DNA of 64,000 nt from positions 1-64,000 of the forward strand of contig NZ_JARZAI010000032.1 in NCBI RefSeq assembly GCF_029893355.1, in the 5' to 3' direction. Below, piece by piece: positions 9,426-18,103 of this stretch (positions are counted from its first letter, which is position 1; every line of letters begins with the position of its first letter). Source of the DNA: Kitasatospora sp. MAA4. Its GTDB lineage: Bacteria > Actinomycetota > Actinomycetes > Streptomycetales > Streptomycetaceae. The position numbers were made by a program, and so were the translations under genes. The notes below the pieces were generated by a model. It saw only the letters and a list, made by a program, of their open reading frames with translations, made no database searches and was not told the origin of the DNA.

Positions 9426-11006
9426 ATGGATATGCACAGTGCTGCCGCCCCCGACGCGCCGCTCGTCCTGGTCGGCAAGGCCGACGTCACCGCTGAGGAC
9501 GTGCTCGCCGTAGCGCGGGGCAACGCCCGGGTCGAGATCGGCCCCGACTCGCTGGCCGAAATGGCCACCTCGCGCGCCCGGATCGACGCCCTCGCCGCCG
9601 AGCCCCGGCCGGTGTACGGCGTCTCGACCGGATTCGGCGCGCTCGCCGTCCGCCACATCAGCCCCGAGCTGCGGGCCCAGCTCCAGCGGTCGCTGGTCCG
9701 CTCGCACGCGGCAGGCATGGGCCCGGCGGTCGAGCGCGAGGTCACCCGCGCGCTGATCTTCCTGCGGATGAAGACGCTGGCCTCCGGCCGTACCGGCGTC
9801 CGCCCGCTGGTCGCCGAGACGATGGCAGCCCTGCTCAACGCCGACATCACCCCCGTGGTCCGCGAGTTCGGCTCGCTCGGCTGCTCGGGCGACCTCGCGC
9901 CGCTCTCGCACTGCGCGCTGGTGCTGATGGGCGAGGGCGTCGCGTATGGCCCCGACGGCGTGGAGCGCCCGGCCGGCGAGCTGCTGGCCGAGGCCGGCAT
10001 CGCCCCGGTCGAGCTGCTGGAGAAGGAGGGCCTGGCCCTCATCAACGGCACCGACGGCATGCTCGGCATGCTGCTGATGGCCTGCGCCGACCTGGCCCGG
10101 CTCTTCACCACCGCCGACATCACCGCCGCCATGTCGCTGGAGGCGCTGCTCGGCAGCGAGAAGGTGCTCGCCCCCGAGCTGCACGGCCCGATCCGCCCGC
10201 ACCCGGGCCAGGCGCTCAGCGCCGCCAACATGCTGGCCGTCCTCCAGGGCTCCGGCCTGACCGGGCACCACCACGACGACGCGCCGCGCGTCCAGGACGC
10301 CTACTCGATCCGCTGCGCCCCGCAGGTGGCCGGCGCCGGCCGCGACACCCTCACGCACGCCCGCACGGTCGCCGACCGCGAGCTCGCCGCCTCGGTCGAC
10401 AACCCGGTGGTGCTGCCCGACGGCCGGGTGGAGTCGAACGGCAACTTCCACGGCGCGCCGGTCGCCTACGTGCTGGACTTCCTGGCCATCGCCGCCGCCG
10501 ACCTCGGCTCGATCTCCGAGCGGCGCACCGACCGGCTGCTCGACAAGAGCCGCTCGCACGGCCTGCCGGCCTTCCTGGCGGACGACCCGGGCGTGGACTC
10601 CGGTCTGATGATCGCGCAGTACACCCAGGCCGCGCTGGTCAGCGAGAACAAGCGGCTCGCCGTCCCCGCCTCGGTGGACTCGATCCCGTCCTCGGCGATG
10701 CAGGAGGACCACGTCTCGATGGGCTGGTCGGCCGCTCGCAAGCTGCGCCAGGCGGTCGACAACCTGGGCCGCATCCTGGCCGTCGAGCTGACCGCCTCGG
10801 CGCGTGCGCTGGAGATCCGTACCGTCGACGGTACGGTCTCGCTCGCCCCGGCCACCGCCGCCGCGCTCGCCGCGGCCCGCGAGGCCGGTGTCGGCGGGGC
10901 CGGTCGGGACCGCTTCCTGGCGCCCGACCTGGGTGCGGCCGAGGCGCTGGTCGCCTCCGGCGCCCTGGTCCGCGCCGTCGAGGCCGTCACCGGCCCGCTG
11001 GCCTAG
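9426..11006 (+). CDS. hutH: Histidine ammonia-lyase
   Basis: This 526-residue enzyme removes ammonia from L-histidine to give urocanate, the first step of histidine use. It shows VYGVSTGFGALA, SLVRSHAAGMG, the MIO cofactor region FGSLGCSGDLAPLSH, HGPIRPHPGQ and QEDHVSMGW (catalytic Glu/His loop). The cofactor triad is Cys153-Ser154-Gly155 rather than the usual Ala-Ser-Gly. No clear ribosome binding site precedes the ATG at 9426 (GTG 9420 and ATG 9432 are alternatives), so it may be leaderless. The other hut genes are 9.5 kb away, beyond the polyketide island. Confidence 0.95.
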   Translation: MDMHSAAAPDAPLVLVGKADVTAEDVLAVARGNARVEIGPDSLAEMATSRARIDALAAEPRPVYGVSTGFGALAVRHISPELRAQLQRSLVRSHAAGMGPAVEREVTRALIFLRMKTLASGRTGVRPLVAETMAALLNADITPVVREFGSLGCSGDLAPLSHCALVLMGEGVAYGPDGVERPAGELLAEAGIAPVELLEKEGLALINGTDGMLGMLLMACADLARLFTTADITAAMSLEALLGSEKVLAPELHGPIRPHPGQALSAANMLAVLQGSGLTGHHHDDAPRVQDAYSIRCAPQVAGAGRDTLTHARTVADRELAASVDNPVVLPDGRVESNGNFHGAPVAYVLDFLAIAAADLGSISERRTDRLLDKSRSHGLPAFLADDPGVDSGLMIAQYTQAALVSENKRLAVPASVDSIPSSAMQEDHVSMGWSAARKLRQAVDNLGRILAVELTASARALEIRTVDGTVSLAPATAAALAAAREAGVGGAGRDRFLAPDLGAAEALVASGALVRAVEAVTGPLA

Positions 11007-11046
11007 TCGGGTGCGGGCCGTGCGGGCCGTGCGGAGCGGGTGGGTG

Positions 11047-11502
11047 TCAGCTCCACTCGCTCCGCACCGCCCGCAGGCTCTTCTCCTCGCGCTGCTCGCG
11101 CCGCTCGGCGTGGGCGGCGGCGAAGTTGACGCCGACGATGCCGGCCCAGCAGACGAGCAGGCCCCCGATGCCGCTGCCGTTGTTGGAGCTGGTCGCGATG
11201 GCGGTCAGCGGGACCGCGAAGATCAGCGACAGCACCGGCAGCGTCTTGCCGTTCCAGCCGCGGCGCCGCTCGCCGCGGGCCGGCCGCTCGGGTCGCCCGG
11301 ACTCGTAGGGGCCCGGCCCGTACTGGTTCATCCGCTCGGCGACCTGCTGCTCGACCCGGGCGTCGAGGCGGGCGTCGATCCGGGACAGGAACGAGTCGAC
11401 CAGCTCCGACTCGTACTCGGCGCCGAGCTCCTTGCGGGTCTGCAGGGCGGCGTCGAGGTCGTGCTTGAGTTCGGACGGACGGGCGTCGCGGCGAGGTTCC
11501 AT
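11047..11502 (-). CDS. Small two-span membrane protein of unknown function
   Basis: A 151-residue protein. Residues 1-65 are charged and helical (SELKHDLDAALQTRKELGAEYESELVDSF), followed by a basic linker and two hydrophobic segments (LPVLSLIFAVPLTAIAT and GIGGLLVCWAGIVGVNFAAA), ending in a charged tail. This resembles short actinobacterial integral membrane proteins with an N-terminal coiled part, but I cannot name a function. It converges with hutH, 40 bp apart. The ATG start was chosen at MEPRRD since the region upstream has no better start. Confidence 0.7.
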   Translation of the reverse strand: MEPRRDARPSELKHDLDAALQTRKELGAEYESELVDSFLSRIDARLDARVEQQVAERMNQYGPGPYESGRPERPARGERRRGWNGKTLPVLSLIFAVPLTAIATSSNNGSGIGGLLVCWAGIVGVNFAAAHAERREQREEKSLRAVRSEWS

Positions 11503-11696
11503 GCTGCACAGCCTGGCCTGCGCGCGAGCCCCCGGTCCACCCGCCTGCCCTGCTCTCAGGGGGAAATCAGGGTGACCCTGACGGGCCCGGGGCACCGGCG
11601 ATCGTCCCGGCGTACGAGACGTCATTGCCCGCAGCCGCCGACTGCTGCACAGTCGAGCGGACCCGTACCGGTCCGCCCACCTCGAAGGGAGTCACC

Positions 11697-12563
11697 ATGA
11701 CCGCGAGCGCCGAGCCGTCCCCCGGTCCGTCCGCGCGGTTGTTGGAGCTCTTCGACGGCCACCGGCTGACGCCCACCCAGCGCCGGATCGCGCACGCGCT
11801 GGTCCGGCACGCGGGCGAGGCGCCCTTCCTCTCCAGCGTCGAGGTGGCGGAGCTGGCCGGCGTCAGCCAGCCCTCGGTCACCCGCTTCGCGGTGGCGCTC
11901 GGCTACGACGGCTACCCGGCGCTGCGCAAGCGGCTGCGCGACCTCGGGGCGGGCGAGCAGGCCGTTCCGGAGACCGCGGCCGACGTGGTGCGCAACGAGC
12001 AGCAGCAGGCCGTGCTGGCCGAGATCGCCCACCTCCAGCGGCTGGCCGCTCTGCTGGCCGATCCCGAGCCGATCGTGCGGGCCGCCAGGCTGCTGGCCGC
12101 CTCCCGGCCGCTGCCCGTGCTGGGCCTGCGGGCCGGCTCGGCGCAGGCCCGCGGCTTCGCGTACTTCGCCTCCAAGGTCCACCCGGACATCCGGTTGCTG
12201 GACGAGGGCGGCAGCATGCTGGTCGACCGGATCGAGCAGGCGGCCGCGGCCGGCGCCTCCGCGCTGCTCTGCTTCGCGCTGCCGCGCTACCCGCGCGAGC
12301 TGATGGACGCGCTGGCCGTCGCCCGGGACTGCGGCCTGACCGTGCTGACCGTCGCGGACAGCGCTTTCGCGCCGGTCGCCAAGCTCTCCGACCTGCTGCT
12401 GCCGGCCGAGGTCGGCACCGGCCTGGTCTTCGACACGGCCTGCGCCCCGATGGTCCTGGGGCGGGTGTTGCTGCAGAGCATGTGCGACGAACTCCCGGGT
12501 GCAGAGGCCCGGTTGGAGTCGATCGAGCACTCGGCGGCGACCCGCGGTCTCTTCCTGGAATAG
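11697..12563 (+). CDS. MurR/RpiR-family transcriptional regulator
   Basis: A 288-residue regulator. The N-terminal 80 residues form the RpiR helix-turn-helix (LTPTQRRIAHALV...VEVAELAGVSQPSVTRFAVALGYDGYPALRKRL). Residues about 115-270 form a SIS sugar-isomerase-type sensor domain (LPVLGLRAGSAQARGFAYFASKV). A GAAGGGAG-like ribosome binding site (cgaagggagtcacc) precedes the ATG at 11697. Being next to hutH, it could control histidine use, but RpiR proteins commonly sense phosphosugars, so the target is uncertain. It is transcribed divergently from the small membrane protein gene. Confidence 0.88.
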   Translation: MTASAEPSPGPSARLLELFDGHRLTPTQRRIAHALVRHAGEAPFLSSVEVAELAGVSQPSVTRFAVALGYDGYPALRKRLRDLGAGEQAVPETAADVVRNEQQQAVLAEIAHLQRLAALLADPEPIVRAARLLAASRPLPVLGLRAGSAQARGFAYFASKVHPDIRLLDEGGSMLVDRIEQAAAAGASALLCFALPRYPRELMDALAVARDCGLTVLTVADSAFAPVAKLSDLLLPAEVGTGLVFDTACAPMVLGRVLLQSMCDELPGAEARLESIEHSAATRGLFLE

Positions 12564-12643
12564 GACCGGTCGGTCTCCGTGGCGCAGGCATAGGCCTGGC
12601 AGCCTGCGGGCATCCCCTCTGTAGGACGAACGGGGGTGTCCGC

Positions 12644-12994
12644 ATGCGCGTGATCCACGAGATGAGACCGGTCGGCCGGCTCTCCTCCGGTGCGGAGGAG
12701 TGGGCCTGCCCGGCCTGCGGTCGCCGGGTGGCGCTGGCCGGCCCTCCGGAGCCCGGCCTGACGGTGCTGGAGCCCGGCGACGAGTCGGCGGTGCACGTCG
12801 GCATCGTGGATCCCGGCGCGGGTCCGGGCTCGACGGCCGAGCGCTACGGGCTCGGCCCGATCCAGGAGATCCCCCGCCCGCCGTCCATGCCCGTGCTGCC
12901 GCCCACCCCTCCGGATCCGGCTGCCGCCGCCGAGCAGGACCGCCGCTGGCTCGCCGAGATCGGCATCGACTGGGACGGCGGCGCGGCCGCCTGA
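12644..12994 (+). CDS. Conserved hypothetical protein with a CxxC knuckle
   Basis: A 116-residue protein of unknown function. Residues about 22-29 (WACPACGRRV) form a single CxxC knuckle that may bind zinc as half of a site. The rest is acidic and Pro-rich, ending in AEQDRRWLAEIGIDWDGG. The ATG at 12644 is used; no strong ribosome binding site is seen. It follows the RpiR regulator by 80 bp on the same strand and precedes the AT-richer region in front of the polyketide gene. Confidence 0.6.
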   Translation: MRVIHEMRPVGRLSSGAEEWACPACGRRVALAGPPEPGLTVLEPGDESAVHVGIVDPGAGPGSTAERYGLGPIQEIPRPPSMPVLPPTPPDPAAAAEQDRRWLAEIGIDWDGGAAA

Positions 12995-13397
12995 CGAAAT
13001 CGCGCATTCCGCTTCTCCAGAGTGCTTGCCCTGCAACCAAGTTGACGATTAGTCAGTAAGGTTGAAAGGTGAACAGTCGGGGTGCCGAAGTGCTGGAATT
13101 TCGCGCGTCGAATGAACCGTGGGTGTAGTCGCGGCGACTCTCTGTCGAGTTTGTTGCCGCTCCCCGATCACCTCGCTAATGTCGGCGACACGAGCAGTCG
13201 GGACTTGTGCGGTCCTGACCCCTTGCCCTCCCCTTCATCATCTCCGCAGGCCAGAGCGTGGCCCGATAGTCCAGCCTGCCCAGAGCGGGCTGCCAGGCCA
13301 TGCCCCGCAGAGCATCACGACCAACCGACCGCCGAGGCCGCCCGGTGCGGACCGGCCTCGATTCCGTTCGTTTCATGCATATGCCGTGGGAGCTATC
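12995..13397. other. 403-bp gene-free stretch upstream of the PKS fusion
   Basis: I see no convincing gene here. Base composition is lower in GC than its surroundings, especially 13045-13110 and 13380-13470, where the start of the polyketide gene also uses AT-rich codons. TTGACG at about 13041-13046 could be a -35 element, but no clear -10 follows at proper spacing. This is probably the promoter and 5' untranslated region of the polyketide gene, and the composition suggests that the island edge lies here. Confidence 0.4.
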
Positions 13398-16300
13398 TTG
13401 CGTGACATAGCAATTGTCGGTATGGGCTGCCGTTTTCCGGGCGCCGCAAATGTTTCCGAGTACTGGAGAATACTTCGGAGCGGTGAGCGCCAGTTCCGCG
13501 CCGTTCCGCCGGAACGCTGGGACCACTCACTCATCCACACCCCGCAGGACCGGCGTGCCCGCGCCGGTGCGTACACCGACCGGCTCGCCACGATCGACGG
13601 CGTGGACCAGTTCGACGCCCGCCACTACCGGATGAGCCCGCGCCGGGTGCAGTCGATGGACCCGCAGCACCGCCTGCTGCTGGACGCCTCCCGCGAGGCC
13701 CTCCAGGACGCCGGCTGGGAGCGCCGGGAGTTCGACCGCGAATCCACCGGGGTCTTCTTCGGTCTGAACATCAACGAGTACCTCGAACTCATCCCCGACG
13801 TGCTCACCATGCCCTCGGCCACCCTGCCGGGGGCACTGCTCAACATGGCCGCGGCCAACGTCAGCCAGCACTTCAACCTGCACGGTCCGAGCTTCGCGGT
13901 GGACGCGGCCTGCTCCGCGACGCTGGTCGCGCTGCACCAGGCGCTCGGCCACCTGGCCAGCGGCGAGTGCCGGGTGGCGCTGGTGGGCGGTGCCTATCTC
14001 GCCCTGGAACCAAGGACGTTGCTGGCCTTCTCCAAGGTCGGCGCGATCTCCGCGGGCGGGGTCTGCCGGCCCTTCGACAAGGACGCCGACGGCTTCGTGC
14101 TGGGCGACGGCGCCGGCGTGGTGGTGCTGCGCCCGCTGGAGGACGCGCTGGCCGCCGGGGACCGGGTCTACGCGGTGATCCAGGGCATCGGCAGCTCCAA
14201 CGACGGTATCGCGGAAGGGCCGATGACCCCGCGCAGCGAGGGCCAGTTGACCGCGCTGCGGCGGGCCTACGCGGACGCCGGCTTCTCCGCCGGCTCGGTC
14301 GGGTTCTTCGAGGCGCACGGCACCGCCACGGTGGTCGGCGACCGGGCCGAGCTGGACGCCATCACCGAGCTGCGCCGGTCGGAGCCGACCGAGCCGACCC
14401 CGGCCTACCTCTCCTCGGTGAAGTCGCTGATCGGCCACTCGCTGGGCGCCTCCGGTGCGGCGTCGCTGATCAAGACCGCGCTGATGCTGCACCACGGGAC
14501 CGTCGTCCCGATGCCGCCGACCGACTCGCCGCGCCCGGACGACCTGGCCGCGGCCGGGCTGCGGATCCCGCAGGCCGCCGTGCCGTGGGAGCACCCCGGT
14601 GCGACCCCGCGCCGGGCCGGGGTGAGCAACTTCGGTTTCGGTGGCACCAATGTGCACGTGGTGCTGGAGGAGGCCCCGCAGCCGGAGCCCGGCGACCTGC
14701 CGGACCCCGCCGCCCAGGACCGGCCGGAGCTGTTCGTCTTCTCCGCCGCCACACTGGACCGGCTGGAGTCCCACCTGGTCCGGTTCCTGGAGGCGCTGCA
14801 GGACACCCCCGAGCCGACCCTGCCCGCGATCGCCCGGACGCTGGCGAGCCGTCAGCTGCTCCCGGCCCGTCTCTCGGTCGTCGCGGGAACCCCGTCCGAG
14901 CTCCGCGCACGCGTCCAACAGGCCCGCTCCGCACTCGCGTTGGGCCGGGTCGGGGCACTGGGCGAGGGCCTGTACGCGGCGGCCGGGACGGTGCCGCAGG
15001 CGGATCGCGCGATCGCCCTGATCTTCCCCGGCCAGGGCAGCCAGCGCCCTGGCATGGCGCGTGACCTGTACGAGCGCTTCCCTGCGGTGCGGGCCGGCGT
15101 CGACTACTGGGACGCGCTGGCCACCGCCGAGCCCGGCGGCTTCCCGCTGCTGGACGCGGTGTACGGGCCGGACAGCGACTCGTCCCAGGGCCGTCGCCGG
15201 CTCACCGGCACCGACGTGTGCCAGCCGGTGCTCGGCGCGTTCGGGGTGGCGCTGGCCCGGTTCGCCCGCGGGCTGGGCGTCGAGCCGGCCGTCAGCTTCG
15301 GTCACAGCGTGGGGGAGTTCCCCGCGGCCGTGCTGGCCGGCGCGCTGGACGACGCCGAGTGCGCGGGGCTGCTGCTCAGCCGCGGTGCCACCATGCGCGC
15401 TGCCGAGGCGGTGCGCAGCGGCGGGATGGTCGCCGTCCGGGCCACCCGGGAGCAGGCCGAATCGCTGAGCGAAGGCCTGGCGGACGTCTGGGTGGCCTGC
15501 TGGAACCACCCCCGCCAGGTGGTGTTCAGCGGAACCCGGGAGGCGCTCGCCGAGCTCACCCTGCGGTGCGAGCGCGTGGGGCTGACGGCCACCGCGCTGC
15601 AGGTCTCCAACGGCTTCCACTCGCCGCTCCTCGATCCGGTCCTGGCCGAGCTGACCGGGGACCTGACCGAGCGCCGGATCAGCTCGCCGGAGGGCGTGTT
15701 CGTCTCCTCGGTCAGCGGTGCGGTCGAGCAGGACCCGGCGGTGCTGCGCGAGCTGTGGGGCCGGCACGCCGGCTCCCCGGTGCTGTTCGCGGACTCGGTG
15801 GGCGCGGCCTTCGCGGCCGGCGCACGGGTCTTCGTCCAGGTGTGCGGCGGCTCCGGGCTGCTGGGAGCCGTCCTGCGCTGCGTCCCGGAGCCCGAGCGGG
15901 TGCACTGCGTCGCGCTCACCGGTGAGGAGCCGGACGACGCCCGCACCTTCCTCGCCGCGCTCGGCCAACTCGCCGTGCTGGGCGTGGACGTCGACCTCGC
16001 CGCGCTGGTGCCGGCCGGTGCGTCGCTGGCGACCCTGCCGCCCTCCCCGCTGGCCACCGAGTCCCACTGGCGCTCGGTGGTCGCCTCCCGGGTGCCGGGC
16101 CCGCCGACCGCGCCGGGACTCGCCGCCGTCGAGAGCGGGGGACCGGCGGCCGTGTCGGCCCGCCGGCCGGCCCGGCCCGCGCAGCCGTCCGCCGCGCCCG
16201 TCCCCGCTCCCACCCCCACCCCCGCACCCGTCGCCGTGCCCGTACGAGCAGCAGCCGAGCACCCCGAGAGACAGGACACCGTGATGAACGACGTCGTGGA

Positions 16301-17999
16301 ACTGCTCCGCCAGCAGCTGACCCTGCTTCAGGCCTATGCCGCGCCCGCTCAGGCTCCCGCGCCCGCTCAGGTCCCCGCCAGGGTGGGCGCCGCCGCCGTG
16401 AACCACCCGCTGATCGAGCAGTGGTCGGTCGGCATCGAGCTGCCGGCCCGGTCCCCGGCGCAGCTCCTTCCGCCGGTCGCCGCGGAGGCCGCCCGGGTCC
16501 GCGAGCTGGTGTACGCCGAGATCTCGGCGGTGAGCGCCTTCCCGGTGACCCAGCTGAGCGACGAGGTGCTGGTCGGGCAGGATCTCGGCTTCGACTCGCT
16601 GATGGTCACCGAGCTGCTGGAGCGGCTGCGTCGGGCCTTCCCGGTGGCGGCCGACCGGATGGTCGAGGGCTTCCTCCCCAAGCAGCCGACCATCGCGCAG
16701 GTCATCGAGGTGACGGCCGAGCTGCTCGGCGTGCCGGCCGCTCCGCGTGCGCTGGCCTCCGCTCCTGTGGAACTCGCCCCCGTGGAGCTCGAATCGGCCC
16801 CCGCCGAGCACCGGATCGAGGACTTCCCCGAGCTGATCAGGCTCGAGGCGCGCATCGCCGGCCTCGGTGAACGCAACCCGTACTTCCTGCTGCACGAGGG
16901 CACGATGCGGGACACCACCCGGGTCGGCGATCAGGAGCTGATCTCCTTCTCCGGTTACAACTACCTCGGCCTGTCCGGCCACCCGGTGGTCACCGCGGCC
17001 GTCAAGGAGGCCGTGGACCGCTACGGCAGCTCGGTCTCGGCCAGCCGCTTCCTCTCCGGTGACCGCCCGCTGCACCGCGAGCTGGAGGCCGAACTCGCCG
17101 ACCTGAACGGCTGCGAGGCGGCCATCGCGCTGGTCAGCGGGCACGCCACCAACGTCAGCGTGATCGGGCACCTGATGGGCCCGCAGGACCTGATCCTGCA
17201 CGACTCCCTCGCGCACGACAGTATCCTGCAGGGCTGCAAGCTCTCCGGCGCGCGCCGCCGTCCGTTCCCGCACAACGACATGGCCGCTCTGGACGCGCTG
17301 CTGCGCAAGGTCCGCCACGAGTACCGCCGGGTGCTGATCGTGGTCGAGGGCGTCTACAGCATGGACGGCGACCTGGTCGACCTGCCGGCCCTGATCGAGG
17401 TGAAGCAGCGGCACGGCGCGATGGTGCTGGTCGACGAGGCGCACAGCCTGGGCACCGTGGGCGCCGGTGGCGGCGGGGTCGGCGAGCACTTCGCGGTGGA
17501 CCGCTCGGATATCGACCTGTGGGCCGGGACGCTCTCCAAGTCCCTCGCCGGCTGCGGTGGTTACGTGGCCGGGTCGGAGCGGACGATCACCTACCTGAAG
17601 TGCTCGGTGCCCGGCTTCGTCTACAGCGTGGGCCTGACGCCGGCCAACACGGCGGCCTCGCTCGCGGCGATCCGGGTCATGCGGGACGAGCCCGAGCGCC
17701 TCAAGCGGCTGGCGGAGAACTCCGACCGGTTCCTGCGGCTGGCCCGCGAGGCCGGGATCGACACCGGGGACAGCTACGGCTCGCCGGTGATCCCGGCCAT
17801 CGTCAAGGACTCGGCCAAGGCGGTCCAGCTCTCGGCCGCCCTCTTCGACCGCGGCGTGAGCGCCAACCCGATCCTGCACCCGGCGGTGGCCGAGGAGTTG
17901 ACCCGGCTGCGGTTCTTCGTCACCAGCGAGCACACGGCCGAGCAGATCGACTACAGCGTCGCCACGCTCGCCGAGCAGTGGCAGCTGCTGAACCGCTGA
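13398..17999 (+). CDS. Polyketide synthase fused to alpha-oxoamine synthase (KS-AT-ACP-AONS)
   Basis: A single 1533-residue enzyme. Ketosynthase, residues 1-430: DIAIVGMGCRFPGA, active Cys172 in VDAACSATLVALH, EAHGTATVVGD and SLIGHSLGASGAA. Acyltransferase, about 540-860: IFPGQGSQRPGM, Ser637 in GHSVGE, and NGFHSP, the malonyl-type rather than methylmalonyl-type signature. A Pro/Ala linker follows, then an acyl carrier domain with Ser1067 in LGFDSLM. The C-terminal 400 residues are a PLP-dependent alpha-oxoamine synthase (SGYNYLGLSGHP, VDEAHSLG, Lys1381 in GTLSKSLAGCGG). No reductive domains or thioesterase are present. It should extend an acyl starter by malonyl and release it by decarboxylative condensation with an amino acid. 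The TTG start at 13398 has a GGGAG site seven bases upstream; GTG 13386 is the alternative. Confidence 0.9.
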   Translation: MRDIAIVGMGCRFPGAANVSEYWRILRSGERQFRAVPPERWDHSLIHTPQDRRARAGAYTDRLATIDGVDQFDARHYRMSPRRVQSMDPQHRLLLDASREALQDAGWERREFDRESTGVFFGLNINEYLELIPDVLTMPSATLPGALLNMAAANVSQHFNLHGPSFAVDAACSATLVALHQALGHLASGECRVALVGGAYLALEPRTLLAFSKVGAISAGGVCRPFDKDADGFVLGDGAGVVVLRPLEDALAAGDRVYAVIQGIGSSNDGIAEGPMTPRSEGQLTALRRAYADAGFSAGSVGFFEAHGTATVVGDRAELDAITELRRSEPTEPTPAYLSSVKSLIGHSLGASGAASLIKTALMLHHGTVVPMPPTDSPRPDDLAAAGLRIPQAAVPWEHPGATPRRAGVSNFGFGGTNVHVVLEEAPQPEPGDLPDPAAQDRPELFVFSAATLDRLESHLVRFLEALQDTPEPTLPAIARTLASRQLLPARLSVVAGTPSELRARVQQARSALALGRVGALGEGLYAAAGTVPQADRAIALIFPGQGSQRPGMARDLYERFPAVRAGVDYWDALATAEPGGFPLLDAVYGPDSDSSQGRRRLTGTDVCQPVLGAFGVALARFARGLGVEPAVSFGHSVGEFPAAVLAGALDDAECAGLLLSRGATMRAAEAVRSGGMVAVRATREQAESLSEGLADVWVACWNHPRQVVFSGTREALAELTLRCERVGLTATALQVSNGFHSPLLDPVLAELTGDLTERRISSPEGVFVSSVSGAVEQDPAVLRELWGRHAGSPVLFADSVGAAFAAGARVFVQVCGGSGLLGAVLRCVPEPERVHCVALTGEEPDDARTFLAALGQLAVLGVDVDLAALVPAGASLATLPPSPLATESHWRSVVASRVPGPPTAPGLAAVESGGPAAVSARRPARPAQPSAAPVPAPTPTPAPVAVPVRAAAEHPERQDTVMNDVVELLRQQLTLLQAYAAPAQAPAPAQVPARVGAAAVNHPLIEQWSVGIELPARSPAQLLPPVAAEAARVRELVYAEISAVSAFPVTQLSDEVLVGQDLGFDSLMVTELLERLRRAFPVAADRMVEGFLPKQPTIAQVIEVTAELLGVPAAPRALASAPVELAPVELESAPAEHRIEDFPELIRLEARIAGLGERNPYFLLHEGTMRDTTRVGDQELISFSGYNYLGLSGHPVVTAAVKEAVDRYGSSVSASRFLSGDRPLHRELEAELADLNGCEAAIALVSGHATNVSVIGHLMGPQDLILHDSLAHDSILQGCKLSGARRRPFPHNDMAALDALLRKVRHEYRRVLIVVEGVYSMDGDLVDLPALIEVKQRHGAMVLVDEAHSLGTVGAGGGGVGEHFAVDRSDIDLWAGTLSKSLAGCGGYVAGSERTITYLKCSVPGFVYSVGLTPANTAASLAAIRVMRDEPERLKRLAENSDRFLRLAREAGIDTGDSYGSPVIPAIVKDSAKAVQLSAALFDRGVSANPILHPAVAEELTRLRFFVTSEHTAEQIDYSVATLAEQWQLLNR

Positions 18000-18006
18000 C
18001 CCACCC

Positions 18007-18051
18007 GAACCACGGGGTGTCCTGGGCAAGTTGCCCGGGGCACCCCGGTTC
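18007..18051 (+). terminator. Long imperfect hairpin between the PKS fusion and the MMPL gene
   Basis: Positions 18007-18028 pair with 18032-18051 around a 3-base loop: five GC/AT pairs at the tip, then about twelve more with two wobble pairs and two bulges. It starts seven bases after the PKS stop codon. It may terminate or attenuate transcription into the exporter gene 53 bp further on, so the two genes may be expressed at different levels. Confidence 0.55.
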
Positions 18052-18103
18052 CGCGCCCACCCCATGCCCTGGTGATCGAGCCGATCGAGGAGCAGGACCC
18101 ACC

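Noticed and set aside
13041..13070. TTGACG-based promoter for the PKS gene
   Set aside because: No acceptable -10 hexamer at 16-19 bp spacing.
13082..13397. Short plus-strand frame upstream of the PKS
   Set aside because: No ribosome binding site, Cys/Pro/Ser-rich random composition, and it overlaps the likely PKS leader region.
13527..18065. A 1512-codon open frame antisense to the PKS fusion
   Set aside because: It is a high-GC mirror frame: composition is Gly/Arg/Val/Gln-rich, with no domain, while the sense strand has all PKS and oxoamine synthase motifs.
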